Shown piece by piece: positions 7,861 to 17,739 of a stretch of DNA of 64,000 bases (its first letter is position 1; each line of letters opens with the position of its first letter). The position numbers and the translations under genes are program-made. Below the pieces are notes generated by a model. It saw only the letters and a list, made by a program, of their open reading frames with translations, was not told the DNA's origin and did no database searches. The stretch is from Brevundimonas huaxiensis (GTDB lineage Bacteria; Pseudomonadota; Alphaproteobacteria; Caulobacterales; Caulobacteraceae): NCBI RefSeq assembly GCF_014218725.1, contig NZ_JABBJE010000004.1, forward strand, positions 289,029 to 353,028, read 5' to 3'.

Positions 7861-8850
7861 ATGAACGCCGCGCACGACCACAGCCCCAGCCGCCGCCATG
7901 ACCACGATCATGCGGATCACGGCCATGGGCATTCCCACAGCCACCACGGACACAATCACGGCCACGGCGCCCATAACCACGGCCCGGTGAACACCGGCGA
8001 CTGGCGCTACGCCGTCGGCCTGGTGGTCAATCTGGCCTTCGTCGCGTGCGAGTTCGGCGCGGGGCTGATCGCGGACTCGACCGCCCTGCTGGCCGACGCC
8101 GGGCATAATCTGTCGGACGTGCTGGGCCTGGCCATGGCGGGCGGCGCGGCCTGGCTGGCGCGACGCGGCGCGCATGGGGCGGCGGGCGGTCGGCGGACCT
8201 ATGGTTTCGGCAAGGCGACGGTGCTGGCGGCGCTGGGCAATGCGCTGCTGCTGATCTTCGCCTGCGGGGCCATCGCGTTCGAGGCCGTGCGGCGGTTCAA
8301 CGAGCCCGCCCCGGTCGGGTCGGGCGTCATCATGACGGTCGCCGGCATCGGCTTCGTCATCAACCTGGGCACCGCGCTGCTGTTCATGAAGTCCCAGCAC
8401 GACCTGAATGCGCGCGGCGCCTATCTGCACATGATGGCCGATGCGGGCGTGTCGCTGGGCGTGGTCCTGGCCGGCGGGCTGATCATGATGACCGGCTGGT
8501 CGGTGGTGGATCCGCTGGTCAGCCTCGTGATCGTGGTGGTGATTCTGTGGTCGACCTGGGGCCTGCTGAAGGATTCGGTCAATCTGGCCATGGACGGCGC
8601 CCCGACGGGCGTGGACGTGCCGGCTCTGGAACAGGCGCTGGTCGGCCTGCCGGGCGTGCGAGCCGTGCATGATCTGCACGTCTGGGGACTGTCGACGACC
8701 GAGACGGCCCTGACCGCCCACCTTGTCCACGACCGCGCCGACACGGCGGCCCTGATCTGCGAGGCCCAGGCCGTGGCGAAGCGCTACGCCATCGGCCACA
8801 CGACATTGCAGTTGGAGACCGAGCCGCTGCCCGATTGTCCGGGCTGCTGA
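7861..8850 (+). CDS. Cation diffusion facilitator, zinc-type exporter
   Basis: A CDF-family exporter that would pump Zn2+ (or Co2+/Cd2+) out of the cytosol in exchange for protons. The first 45 residues are extremely His/Asp-rich (repeated HDH, HGH, HSH), a metal-binding tail. Six transmembrane helices follow, with the zinc-site motifs LLADAGHNLSDVLG in helix 2 and YLHMMADAGVSLG in helix 5, and then a cytoplasmic C-terminal domain with LHVWGLSTTETALTAHLV. The last residues DCPGC give one more possible metal-binding Cys pair. I started at the ATG at 7861 (329 aa) because the upstream part of the frame covers the palindromic operator and is not CDF-like. Confidence 0.93.
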   Translation: MNAAHDHSPSRRHDHDHADHGHGHSHSHHGHNHGHGAHNHGPVNTGDWRYAVGLVVNLAFVACEFGAGLIADSTALLADAGHNLSDVLGLAMAGGAAWLARRGAHGAAGGRRTYGFGKATVLAALGNALLLIFACGAIAFEAVRRFNEPAPVGSGVIMTVAGIGFVINLGTALLFMKSQHDLNARGAYLHMMADAGVSLGVVLAGGLIMMTGWSVVDPLVSLVIVVVILWSTWGLLKDSVNLAMDGAPTGVDVPALEQALVGLPGVRAVHDLHVWGLSTTETALTAHLVHDRADTAALICEAQAVAKRYAIGHTTLQLETEPLPDCPGC

Positions 8851-8854
8851 GCCC

Positions 8855-9712
8855 TCAGGCCTGTTCAAACGTCACGGGCGCGCCCCAGAACTGAGACACC
8901 AGTTCCGACTGCGGCCCGGCCTGGCCGGTGGTCAGGAAGTCGCGACGCCCGCTGTCGCCCAGATCGTATTCGGGGTGCGCCTTGAAATAACGCTCCAGCG
9001 CATCCGCCACCGCCGTCGGCTGTTCGATCAGAACGGTGCCGGCCGGCAGAGCCTGGGCGAACAGTTCGGCGACGATCTCATAGTGGGTGCAGCCCAGGAT
9101 GGCCTTGTCCGGGTGGCGGCCGATGCGGCGACGCAGCGCATCGACGTGGTCGTCGATCACCACCTTCAGCTCCTCCGGCGGCGCGCCCAGTTCGATCAGA
9201 CCCGCCAGGCCGGGGCAGGGCTCGGAAAAGACGGCGATGTCCTCGCGCCGCTTGTCGATCTCGATTTCATAGACGCGGCTGATGGCCGTGGCGGCGGTGC
9301 AGAAGACGCCGGTGATGTCGATGGAGGCGACCTTTTCGCCTTCCTGCGGGCGCTCGGCCTCGAAGCTCCAGGGCTTGCCCGTCGCCGCCTCGATGGTCGG
9401 GACGATGATGCCCAGGATGTTGACCGGGCGGCCCAAACGCTCGCGCAGACCCGGCAGCCAGGTCTGTTGCAGGCGGCGAAGCGCAATGGCGCTGGCGGTG
9501 TTGCAGGCCAGGACGACGACGGAGGCGCCGGCATCGAACAGACGCTCGCAACCGGTTTTCGTCAGTTCGACGATGTCTTCGCCGCCGCGCCCGCCATAGG
9601 GGGCGTGGGCCTGGTCGGCCAGATAGACGAAGTCCCGCTGGGGGAAGCGTCGGGTCAGTTCGCGGTGGACGGTCAGGCCGCCCACGCCGGAGTCGAAAAC
9701 GCCAATAGCCAT
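8855..9712 (-). CDS. murI: Glutamate racemase
   Basis: It converts L-glutamate to the D-glutamate needed for peptidoglycan. The cofactor-independent two-cysteine mechanism is supported by Cys70 in VVLACNTAS and Cys208 in ILGCTHYE. The N-terminal FDSGVGGLTV loop carries the conserved Asp and Ser, and YLADQAHAPYG matches the family motif. The length of 285 aa is normal. It converges on the CDF gene with a 4-base gap, and its start is at an ATG about 130 bases from the M3 peptidase gene, which points the other way. Confidence 0.95.
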   Translation of the reverse strand: MAIGVFDSGVGGLTVHRELTRRFPQRDFVYLADQAHAPYGGRGGEDIVELTKTGCERLFDAGASVVVLACNTASAIALRRLQQTWLPGLRERLGRPVNILGIIVPTIEAATGKPWSFEAERPQEGEKVASIDITGVFCTAATAISRVYEIEIDKRREDIAVFSEPCPGLAGLIELGAPPEELKVVIDDHVDALRRRIGRHPDKAILGCTHYEIVAELFAQALPAGTVLIEQPTAVADALERYFKAHPEYDLGDSGRRDFLTTGQAGPQSELVSQFWGAPVTFEQA

Positions 9713-9841
9713 GGCCCGGCTTTAGAACAGTGCGACGACGTATCCAACCGGATTGGCGACAAGTTTATGCCCGCGTCAGGTGACGGGGGCGATCCGTGCG
9801 CCTAAGTGTATTGCAACCATGATCTTGTTTCGGAGCATTCC

Positions 9842-12028
9842 ATGCATAGACGCCAGCTTCTCATCGCGGGCGGCAGCCTGATGGCCCTGTCGGCCTGCGC
9901 TTCCACGGGCTCGACCTCGGGCGGGTCCGCTGCGGCGCCGTCCGCCGCCAGCGTCGCCGAGGAAGCGCGCATCGCCCGCGCCGTCCTGCCCCGCCAGACG
10001 CCGCGCGCCGAGCTGCTGCAGGCCTGGACCGGGAAGTATGACGGCGTTCCGCCCTTCGACAAGGTGACGCCGGCCAAGCTGCGCGAAGCCATGCTGGAAG
10101 GCATCGAACTGCAACGCGCCGACATCGCCGCCATCGCCAACAACCCCGAGGCCCCGACCTTCGCCAACACAATGGCGGCGCTGGAGCTGGCCGGCGAGCC
10201 GCTGGACCGGGCGTCCAACGTCTATGGCGTGATGACCTCCAACATCGGCGGCGAAGCCTATGACGCGGTGGACACCGAGCTGTCGCCGCTGCTGTCCGCG
10301 GCTTCCGACGAGATCACCTTCAACGAGAAGCTGTTCCAGCGGGTCAAGGCCGTCGCCGACACCGCAGACGCGGCGGGCCTCAGCGCCCAGCAGAAGCGGC
10401 TGGCCGAACGTCGGCGCGACGCCTTCATCCGTTCGGGCGCCAATCTGGACGCGGCCGGCAAGGCCGAACTGGGCCGGATCAACACCGCCCTGTCCAACGC
10501 CTTCACCCGCTTCGGCCAGAAGGTCGTCGCCGATGAGAATTCCTGGACGCTGATCCCCAACGAGGCCGGCGTGCGGGGCCTGCCGGACTCCAACAAGGCG
10601 GCCGCCGCCAGCGCGGCGCGCAGCCGCAATCTGCAAGGCTGGGCGATCCTGAACACGCGTTCGGCGGTCGATCCCTTCCTGACCTTCGCCGACGACCGGG
10701 CCCTGCGCGAGCAGGTCTGGAAGAAGTTCGTCAATCGCGGCGACAACGGCGACGCCAACGACACCAACTCGACCATCGCCGAGATCGTGAAGCTGCGCGA
10801 CCAACGCGCCAAGCTCTTGGGCTACCGCAACCACGCCGAACTGCGCATGCAGGACACGATGGCCAAGACCCCGGCCAATGCTCAGGCCCTGATGGACCGC
10901 GTCTGGGCGCCGGCCAAGGCCCGCGTCGCCGAGGAAGTCGCCGACATGAAGGCGATCGCCGGCTTCGACATCGAGCCGTGGGACTACCTCTACTTCGCCG
11001 AGAAGGTGCGTAAGGCCAAGTACGACCTGGATCAGAACCAGCTGAAGCCCTACTTCGAGCTGAACGCGGTCCGCGCCGGCTCCTTCGCCATGGCCGAGCG
11101 CCTGTACGGCTTCCAGTTCAAGAAGCTGCCCAAGGGTTCGGTGCCGACCTTCGAGCCGGACGTCGAGGCCTATGAGGTCTATGACAAGAGCCGGGACGGC
11201 CGCCTGATCGGTCTGTACTACACCGACGACTACGCCCGTCCGGGCAAGCGTTCGGGCGCCTGGATGACCACCTATCGGTCGTTCTCGCAGCTGGACGGCT
11301 CCAAGGTCATACTGGCGTCAAACAACAACAACTTCACCAAGCCGGAGCCGGGCGAGCCCGTCCTGATCTCGCTGGACGACGCCGAGACCCTGTTCCACGA
11401 GTTCGGCCACGCCCTGCACTATCTGTCGTCGGTGGTGACCTATCCGTCGTACGGCAATACGCCGCGCGACTTCGTCGAATATCCGTCGCAGGTGCACGAG
11501 CACTGGGTGCTGAGCCGCCCGATCCTGGACGGCTATCTGAAGCACTATCAGACGGGCGCGGCCATGCCGGCCGAACTGGTCAACAAGATCGAGGCCGCCG
11601 CCACCTTCAACCAGGGCTATGCGACGGTCAGCTATCTGTCCTCGGCCATCGTGGACATGGACCTGCACACGCAGGCTGTGCCGCCGACGGACATCGACGC
11701 GTTCGAAAAGGCCAGCCTGGCGCGGATCGGCATGCCCAAGGAGATCGTGATGCGGCACCGCCTGCCGCAGTTCAATCACCTGTTCACGTCGGACGCCTAT
11801 TCGGCGGGCTACTACAGCTATCTGTGGTCCGAGACGATGGACGCCGACACCTGGGCCTATTTCGAAGAGTCGGGCGACGTGTTCAATCCGGACATCGCGG
11901 GCCGCTTCAAGTCGATCATGCTGGCCCCCGGCAACACCACGGACCGCGCCGAAGCCTATCGCGCCTTCCGCGGCCGCGACCCGGACGTGGCGGCCCTGCT
12001 GAAGGTCCGGGGCTTCCCTGTTTCTTGA
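9842..12028 (+). CDS. M3-family zinc metallopeptidase (Dcp-like), exported lipoprotein
   Basis: A thimet-oligopeptidase-family peptidase of 728 residues. The zinc site HEFGHALHYL is at about residue 519, and the typical downstream residues EYPSQVHEHWVL contain the third ligand Glu. The N-terminus HRRQLLIAGGSLMALSACAS has an arginine pair, a hydrophobic stretch and a lipobox (LSAC), so it is probably lipidated and held in the envelope, possibly via Tat. It likely degrades short peptides in the periplasm. I chose the ATG at 9842 because CGGAG lies about 7 bases upstream. An in-frame ATG 12 codons earlier lacks such a site and would spoil the signal. Confidence 0.92.
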   Translation: MHRRQLLIAGGSLMALSACASTGSTSGGSAAAPSAASVAEEARIARAVLPRQTPRAELLQAWTGKYDGVPPFDKVTPAKLREAMLEGIELQRADIAAIANNPEAPTFANTMAALELAGEPLDRASNVYGVMTSNIGGEAYDAVDTELSPLLSAASDEITFNEKLFQRVKAVADTADAAGLSAQQKRLAERRRDAFIRSGANLDAAGKAELGRINTALSNAFTRFGQKVVADENSWTLIPNEAGVRGLPDSNKAAAASAARSRNLQGWAILNTRSAVDPFLTFADDRALREQVWKKFVNRGDNGDANDTNSTIAEIVKLRDQRAKLLGYRNHAELRMQDTMAKTPANAQALMDRVWAPAKARVAEEVADMKAIAGFDIEPWDYLYFAEKVRKAKYDLDQNQLKPYFELNAVRAGSFAMAERLYGFQFKKLPKGSVPTFEPDVEAYEVYDKSRDGRLIGLYYTDDYARPGKRSGAWMTTYRSFSQLDGSKVILASNNNNFTKPEPGEPVLISLDDAETLFHEFGHALHYLSSVVTYPSYGNTPRDFVEYPSQVHEHWVLSRPILDGYLKHYQTGAAMPAELVNKIEAAATFNQGYATVSYLSSAIVDMDLHTQAVPPTDIDAFEKASLARIGMPKEIVMRHRLPQFNHLFTSDAYSAGYYSYLWSETMDADTWAYFEESGDVFNPDIAGRFKSIMLAPGNTTDRAEAYRAFRGRDPDVAALLKVRGFPVS

Positions 12029-12077
12029 TAAAGGGCGCTACCGCGCTTCGCGCTGCTTGAGCGCAATCGCAAATCTG

Positions 12078-12112
12078 ACGGCCGGCGGAGCGATCCGTCG
12101 GCCGTTTCGTTT
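12078..12112 (+). terminator. Rho-independent terminator after the M3 peptidase gene
   Basis: An 11-bp stem (ACGGCCGGCGG with CCGTCGGCCGT, one G-T pair) around a 6-base loop, followed by TTTCGTTT, lies about 50 bases after the stop codon. Confidence 0.75.
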
Positions 12113-12166
12113 GGCTGAAACCTGCCCTAGAGCAGGTCGAGACCCGCGCAGATCCCGGAACACCGC

Positions 12167-13132
12167 ATGACCGTCGTCGCCTCCTACGTCTATCGCGACG
12201 GTCAGCGCGTGCGTGAGGCGCCGCTGACGCCCGAGGGGCTGGCGCTGGAGCCGGGCGAGTTCGTCTGGATCGGCCTTTACGATCCCACGGACACCGAGAT
12301 CGAGATCCTGGTCGATCGGTTCAAATTGCATCCGCTGGCGGTCGAGGACGCTCTGGCGGCGCACCAGATGCCCAAGGTCGAGGTCTATGGCCACGAACTG
12401 TTCGTCGTGGCGCGCACGGCTCTGAAGATCGACGATCGTATCGCCTATGGCGAAACGCACGTCTTCGTCGGCGAAGACCATGTGGTCAGCATCCGTCACG
12501 GCTCGGCCCGTGCGCACAATCTGCTTCGAGCGCAGTTGGAAGCGTCGCCCCTGCAACTTAAGAAGGGTCCCGACTTCGTCCTGCACGGCATTCTGGATTT
12601 CATCGTCGACGCCTATGCCCCCATCGTCGACGATGTCGAGGACAGTGTTCTGGAGATGGAGCAGCGGACGCTGGACGCCTTCCTGTCGCGCCTAGAAATC
12701 CGGCGGCTGTTCACCCTGCGTCGCGAACTGCTGAAGTTCCGTCGCATCCTGGGGCCGATGGAGGAGGTTCTGGGGCGGCTGCAGTCTCTGGACCTGCCCT
12801 GTATCGATCCGGACGTGCGGCCCTATTTCCGCGACGTGGGCGACCACGTGCGGCGGGTGAACAGCCGGCTGGGGGGCTTGAACGACATCCTGTCGTCGGT
12901 GTTCGAAGTGGCCAATCTGCTGGAGCAGCAGCGTCAGGGTCTGATCACGCGCAAACTCGCAGCCTGGGCCGCCATCCTGGCCGTGCCGACCGCCATCGCC
13001 GGCATCTACGGCATGAACTTCGAGCACATGCCCGAGCTGCGCTGGGAATACGGATACTATGCGGTTCTGGGCGTGATCGCAGCCATCTGCGCGGCGCTGT
13101 ATGTGACGTTCAAACGGACAAAGTGGCTGTAG
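12167..13132 (+). CDS. corA: CorA-type magnesium/cobalt transporter
   Basis: A pentameric inner-membrane Mg2+ channel of 321 residues. The long N-terminal cytoplasmic part is acidic and helical. Two C-terminal transmembrane helices carry the selectivity signature YGMNFEHMPE at about residues 281-290, the hallmark of the family. The C-terminus is basic (FKRTKWL), as expected for the cytosolic end. It is monocistronic between a terminator upstream and convergent ppc downstream (stops adjacent). Whether Mg2+, Co2+ or Zn2+ is the main substrate cannot be read from sequence. Confidence 0.93.
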   Translation: MTVVASYVYRDGQRVREAPLTPEGLALEPGEFVWIGLYDPTDTEIEILVDRFKLHPLAVEDALAAHQMPKVEVYGHELFVVARTALKIDDRIAYGETHVFVGEDHVVSIRHGSARAHNLLRAQLEASPLQLKKGPDFVLHGILDFIVDAYAPIVDDVEDSVLEMEQRTLDAFLSRLEIRRLFTLRRELLKFRRILGPMEEVLGRLQSLDLPCIDPDVRPYFRDVGDHVRRVNSRLGGLNDILSSVFEVANLLEQQRQGLITRKLAAWAAILAVPTAIAGIYGMNFEHMPELRWEYGYYAVLGVIAAICAALYVTFKRTKWL

Positions 13133-15832
13133 TCACCCGCTGTTTCGCAATCCCGCCGCCACGCCGTTGATGGCCAGAAGGATGCCCTCGCGAACGCGGG
13201 GGTCGTCGTCGCCGGCGCGGCGGCGGCGGATCAATTCGATCTGGACGTGGTTCAGCGGCTCGACATAGGGCATGCGCAGCCGGATCAGCCGGTCCAGCTC
13301 GGGCTGGCCGCCCAAAAGGGCGTCATGGCCGGTGATGGCCAGGATAGCGTCGTGGGTGCGCTGCCACTCCTCGCGGATTTCGCCATAGATGCGCGAGGCC
13401 AGAGAGGCGTCGGGGACCAGGCTGGCGTAGCGGCGGGCGATGGTCATGTCGGACTTGGCCATGACCATCTCCATGTTCTGGACCAGCGTCTTGAAGAAGG
13501 GCCAGGCCTCGGCCATCGCCTTCAGCTCGCCCATGTCCTTGCCCTGCACCGCCGAGCCGAAGCCGAACCAGCCGGGCAGCATGACCCGGCTCTGCGACCA
13601 GCTGAATACCCAGGGGATGGCCCGCAGATCCTCGATCCGCGTCGAGGCGGTGCGCGACGACGGGCGCGAGCCGATCTTCAGATCGGCGATCTCGGCGATG
13701 GGGGTGGCGGCGCGGTAGTAGTCGACGAAACCGTCGGTCTCATAGACCAGCTTGCGATAGGCGGCCATCGAACGCGCCGACAGGTCCGACAGGGTCGCGC
13801 CGTGTTCGGCGGTGAAGGCGTGGTCCGTCCCCTTGCCCAGCGAGGCCAGCATGGCGCCGCAGGTCAGGGCGTCCAGATTGCGAAGCGCGATCTCCGGCTC
13901 GCCGTATTTGTTGGCGATGACCTCGCCCTGCTCGGTGGTGCGGATGCGGCCCTGGACCGTGCCTTCGGGCTGGGCCAGGACGCCGGCGAAGGACGAACCA
14001 CCGCCGCGCCCGACCGTGCCGCCGCGCCCATGGAACAGTTGCAGCTTCAGCCCGTGCTTCTGCGTCACCTCGACCAGGGCGCGCGAGGCCTCGTGCAGCT
14101 CCCAGCCCGAGGTCAGGTAGGAGCCGTCCTTGTTCGAATCCGAATAGCCGATCATCACCTCCTGCACCCCGCGCGCCCTGGCGACGGCGAGGGCCGACGG
14201 CTCCTGCAACAGCCGCTCCAGTGTCGGGCGCGCGGCGCGAAGGTCTTCGATGGTTTCGAACAGGGGCGCGGCCTGGATGGGGCAGGCGGCCGGGTCTTCG
14301 GGCCGGTAGAGACCGACCTCCTTGAGCAGCAGATAGACTTCCAGCAGGTCGGACGCTGCATCCGTCTTGGACACGATATGGGTGCGGATCGCCTGGGGAC
14401 CGAAGGCGGCAAGCGCGGTTGCCGCCGCCTGAAGGATGGCGCGCTCCTTCAGCGTTTCCGGCTCATAGTCGGCATAGGGGCTGAACAGCAGGCGCGACGA
14501 GGCCAGTTCGGCGGCCAGCACCTTCAGCCGGCCCTCTTCGTCCAGCGCCAGATAGTCGGACTGGACGCCGGCGACCTTGAGCAGGTCGGCGACAACGCGC
14601 TCATGGACGTCGGCGTTCTGGCGCATGTCCAGGGTCGCCATATGGAAGCCGAACACCTCGACCGCCGTGATCAGGTCGCTGAGCCGGTCGTCGGCGAAGA
14701 CGCCGCCGTGGTGCGAGACGAGGCTGTCGTGAAGCGTCTTCAGATCGGCCTCGAAGGCGTCAGGCCCGGGATAGGGTTCGGCCTGGACCGCGGGGCGACG
14801 CGGCGGCGGGGCGTCGCCCAGCTTCTCGTGCGTGGCGGCCAGGCGGGCATAGATACCGGTCAGGGCGCGGCGATAGGGCTCGTCCGCGCGGTGGGGCGAG
14901 GGGTCATGGGCGGCGTCGGCCAGGGCCTGAAGCGCGGGCGACACCTGGGCCAGTTCGGCCGCGAGGCTGAGTTCGGCGCCGAGGGCGTGCACCTCCTCCA
15001 GATAGAAGCTCAGCACGGCCCGCGCCTGGGTGCGGAAGGCGGCGGCCATCACCGTGGCGTCCACGTTCGGATTGCCGTCGCGGTCGCCGCCGACCCAGGT
15101 GCCGACGCGCATGAAGGGCTTCAGCTCGGGCGCCTCCAGCAACCGCCGCCAAGCCGACAACTGCTTGGGCGCGACGTGCAGGAAGATGCGGTCCAGGAAG
15201 GAGACCACGGTGTCGATCTCGTCCTGCACCACCAGGCCCTGGGTACGGACCAGACGCGTGGCCCACAGGATGACGATCTGGCGGCGCAGCGGTTCGGCGA
15301 TGGCGTCCAGAGTGCAGGCGTCGCCGGCCTTGTCGCAGGCGTCCAACAGGTCGGTGATGGCGGCGATACGGTCGATGACGCTCTTGCGCCGGACCTCCGA
15401 CGGGTGGGCGGTGAGGACGGGCGAGATCAGCGACTGATCCAGCAGGGCGCGCACGGCCTCGCGATCCACGCCCTGGTCGGCCAGACGCTTCAGCGCGCCT
15501 TCCGGCGTGTCGGGCCGGGCGCCGGCCACGGCCTGGCTCTGGGCGCGACGACGGGTCGAGCGGTCCTCGGCGATATTGGCCAGCAGCGAGAACAAGGCGA
15601 AGCCGTGCGCCAGACCGGCCGCCTGATCCACCGACATCGCGGTCAGCAGCTTCTCAAGACGCTTGGCGGGGTGCGAGGCCGGGTCGCGGTGATAGGCGAT
15701 CGAGGCCTGTCGCACCGCCTCGACATGGTCGAACAGGGCCTGACCGCCCTCGTCGCGGATGATGTCGCCCAGAATGCCGCCCAGCAGTCGAACTTCGTCA
15801 CGCAGGGCGTCGTCGGCGGCGGGGCTCATCAT
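13133..15832 (-). CDS. ppc: Phosphoenolpyruvate carboxylase
   Basis: It adds bicarbonate to PEP to give oxaloacetate, refilling the TCA cycle. Catalytic signatures are present: VLTAHPSEVRR with the essential His near residue 143 (most relatives have TAHPTE), RVGTWVGGDRDGNPNV, IGYSDSNKDGSYLTSGW, LFHGRGGTVGRGGGSS, and the C-terminal GLRNSG. The length from the ATG at 15832 is 899 aa, normal for the family. I prefer this start because AGGA lies about 9 bases upstream. A frame extending 29 codons further has no ribosome-binding site. It is monocistronic and divergent from the polysaccharide deacetylase gene. Confidence 0.95.
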   Translation of the reverse strand: MMSPAADDALRDEVRLLGGILGDIIRDEGGQALFDHVEAVRQASIAYHRDPASHPAKRLEKLLTAMSVDQAAGLAHGFALFSLLANIAEDRSTRRRAQSQAVAGARPDTPEGALKRLADQGVDREAVRALLDQSLISPVLTAHPSEVRRKSVIDRIAAITDLLDACDKAGDACTLDAIAEPLRRQIVILWATRLVRTQGLVVQDEIDTVVSFLDRIFLHVAPKQLSAWRRLLEAPELKPFMRVGTWVGGDRDGNPNVDATVMAAAFRTQARAVLSFYLEEVHALGAELSLAAELAQVSPALQALADAAHDPSPHRADEPYRRALTGIYARLAATHEKLGDAPPPRRPAVQAEPYPGPDAFEADLKTLHDSLVSHHGGVFADDRLSDLITAVEVFGFHMATLDMRQNADVHERVVADLLKVAGVQSDYLALDEEGRLKVLAAELASSRLLFSPYADYEPETLKERAILQAAATALAAFGPQAIRTHIVSKTDAASDLLEVYLLLKEVGLYRPEDPAACPIQAAPLFETIEDLRAARPTLERLLQEPSALAVARARGVQEVMIGYSDSNKDGSYLTSGWELHEASRALVEVTQKHGLKLQLFHGRGGTVGRGGGSSFAGVLAQPEGTVQGRIRTTEQGEVIANKYGEPEIALRNLDALTCGAMLASLGKGTDHAFTAEHGATLSDLSARSMAAYRKLVYETDGFVDYYRAATPIAEIADLKIGSRPSSRTASTRIEDLRAIPWVFSWSQSRVMLPGWFGFGSAVQGKDMGELKAMAEAWPFFKTLVQNMEMVMAKSDMTIARRYASLVPDASLASRIYGEIREEWQRTHDAILAITGHDALLGGQPELDRLIRLRMPYVEPLNHVQIELIRRRRAGDDDPRVREGILLAINGVAAGLRNSG

Positions 15833-16023
15833 CTGAAATATCCTGGGTCGGCGTGGGGAGGTCGGCATCTGGAAGGGCGAAGTCGCCCGCGTCAACGCAC
15901 GATCCGTGACAGTCGCCACCAGAAATCACCGCGTCGATCATGGTGAACCGCCCGTTAGGGTTTCTTAACCGACGGCGCGCGATGATGCGGGCGTAGGATT
16001 CCAGATCGGTTCCACTCTTGCCC

Positions 16024-17214
16024 ATGTTCGCCAAACGCCAATCCGCACTCGCCGCCACCGCCGGGACCGCCCCGCGCGCCAAGGACGGCCCGAGCCTGAA
16101 ACCTGTCGTCGACGCCTTGAAGAAGCCGCCGGTCGCGGCGGGTCTGGCGGGCTTGCTGCTGCTCAGCGCCAGCGCCCTGTTCCTGACGGTGCTGGGCGAT
16201 CCCAAGGCGGGAACGCCCTCGGCCCATGTCGCGCTGGAACGTGACGCGCCCGCACCGCAAGCGCCGGCCCCGACGGGTTTCGAAGCCTTCTCCATGGGCG
16301 CGATGGGGCTGTATCAGAATCTGGCGGGCGGCGCCGATCCGGCCGCGGGCGGCGACGCCGTCATCACCCTGCCGGACGGCGGCAGCGTCTCGGGTCAGGG
16401 CGCGCCCATCACGGCGCCCGTCCACGCCGCCTCGCCCCTGGCCAAGGCCCCCATCGCCGGCCTGTGGCAGCCCGGATCGAACGGTCCCCTGCCGATGATC
16501 GCGCCCGACGGCCGCGTGCCGGCCCAGGCCTATGCCCGACCGTTCCGACCGAACGGCAAGCCGCGCGTGTCGTTGATCGTCGGCGGGCTGGGCCTGAACG
16601 CCGTGACCACCCGCGCGGCGATCGAACGCCTGCCGCCGGAGGTCACGCTCAGCTTCGTGCCTTATGCCGACAATCTGCAGGGCTGGATCGACCAGGCGCG
16701 CGCGCAGGGTCATGAGGTCATGCTGGAAATGCCGATGGAGCCGACCGGCTATCCCGACAACGACCCCGGACCCTATACGCTGCTTGCCGACGGCGGCACC
16801 GACGACGTGACCGCCAAGATGGACTGGCTGCTGAGCCGCGCCACGGGCTATTTCGGCGTGACCAACTATCTGGGCGACCGGTTCGCCGGGTCGGACACCG
16901 GTATGAACGCCTTCCTGAGCGTCCTGCGCCAGCGCGGCGTCGCCTTCCTGGACGACGGCTCGTTCCAACGTCGGCCGGGCGCCTGGGCGCGGGCCAGCGC
17001 GGACCGCGTCATCGACCGGACCCAGTCGCCCGCCGCCATCGTCGCCGCCCTGAACGGTCTGGAAGCCCAGGCCAAGCTGCGCGGCTCGGCCCTGGGGGCC
17101 GGCTTCAGCTATCCGGTGACGGTCGAGGCCGCCGCCCGCTGGACCGCCGGTCTGGAACAGCGCGGCCTGCAACTGGCGCCGGCCTCGTCCATGTCGATGC
17201 GGCCGGGGCGCTAG
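16024..17214 (+). CDS. Divergent polysaccharide deacetylase family protein
   Basis: A 396-residue protein with a cytoplasmic N-terminus, one transmembrane helix (VAAGLAGLLLLSASALFLTVLG) and a linker. The C-terminal domain is of the divergent polysaccharide deacetylase type (GKPRVSLIVGGLGLNAVTT, LSFVPYADNLQGWIDQARAQ, HEVMLEMPMEP, GVTNYLGDRFAGSD). These domains have the NodB-like barrel and in other bacteria occur beside peptidoglycan hydrolase and EnvC-type genes, so an envelope role is likely, with no proven substrate. A TTG two codons earlier is an alternative start. Its stop overlaps the GTG start of rppH by 1 base, so the two genes are translationally coupled. Confidence 0.85.
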   Translation: MFAKRQSALAATAGTAPRAKDGPSLKPVVDALKKPPVAAGLAGLLLLSASALFLTVLGDPKAGTPSAHVALERDAPAPQAPAPTGFEAFSMGAMGLYQNLAGGADPAAGGDAVITLPDGGSVSGQGAPITAPVHAASPLAKAPIAGLWQPGSNGPLPMIAPDGRVPAQAYARPFRPNGKPRVSLIVGGLGLNAVTTRAAIERLPPEVTLSFVPYADNLQGWIDQARAQGHEVMLEMPMEPTGYPDNDPGPYTLLADGGTDDVTAKMDWLLSRATGYFGVTNYLGDRFAGSDTGMNAFLSVLRQRGVAFLDDGSFQRRPGAWARASADRVIDRTQSPAAIVAALNGLEAQAKLRGSALGAGFSYPVTVEAAARWTAGLEQRGLQLAPASSMSMRPGR

Positions 17215-17690
17215 TGTCCGATCTCGACGCCTATCGGCCCAATGTCGGGGTCGTGCTGTTCAACCGCGACGGCCTGGTCTGGTACGGCCAGCGGCACGCT
17301 ACGTCCGGTCCGCATAACTGGCAGTTTCCGCAAGGCGGCGTCGATGCGGGCGAGGATCTGGAAGCCGCCGCCCGCCGCGAACTGCATGAGGAGACCGGCG
17401 TCACCTCGATCGAACTGCTGGCGCGGACGGACGACTGGATCCTGTACGACTTCCCGCCCGAAGCCATGAACAACGCCAAGGCCTGGCGCGGTTTCAAGGG
17501 GCAGAAGCAGCAGTGGTTCGCCTTCCGCTTCACCGGCGACGAAGCCGAGATCGATCTGGCGGCCGACGACGAGGTCGAGTTCGACGCCTGGCGCTGGGGG
17601 CCGCTGTCGGACGCCTGCGACCTGATCGTGCCGTTCAAACGCCCGGCCTATGAACAGGTCGTCGCCGCGTTCTCGCACCTGGCGGCATAG
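17214..17690 (+). CDS. rppH: RNA pyrophosphohydrolase (Nudix)
   Basis: It removes pyrophosphate from the 5' end of mRNAs, which starts RNase E-dependent decay. The complete Nudix box G-x5-E-x7-REL-x-EE-x-GV is present at residues 41-63, and the flanking residues YRPNVGVVLFNRDG and HNWQFPQGGVD are the family signature. The length of 158 aa is typical. The start is GTG, sharing one base with the preceding stop. Its transcript ends at the hairpin at 17693-17718. Confidence 0.95.
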   Translation: MSDLDAYRPNVGVVLFNRDGLVWYGQRHATSGPHNWQFPQGGVDAGEDLEAAARRELHEETGVTSIELLARTDDWILYDFPPEAMNNAKAWRGFKGQKQQWFAFRFTGDEAEIDLAADDEVEFDAWRWGPLSDACDLIVPFKRPAYEQVVAAFSHLAA

Positions 17691-17692
17691 AA

Positions 17693-17718
17693 AAAGGGCG
17701 GCGCGAACGCCGCCCTTT
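17693..17718. terminator. Bidirectional terminator between rppH and hsp20
   Basis: AAAGGGCGGCG, loop CGAA, CGCCGCCCTTT: an 11-bp stem flanked by A and T runs on both sides. It lies between two convergent genes and can serve both. Confidence 0.85.
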
Positions 17719-17739
17719 CATAGTTCGCCTTGAAACGGC

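Noticed and set aside
13247..15946. An 899-codon plus-strand frame opposite ppc
   Set aside because: ppc is complete with all catalytic motifs on the other strand. The opposite frame is low-complexity Gly/Arg/Gln/His and reflects codon bias.
15953..15968. TTAG...TTAA near the divergent ppc/deacetylase promoters as a CtrA site
   Set aside because: The spacing is 6 bases and one half-site is imperfect. Only the TTAA-N7-TTAA at 41996 is a full match.
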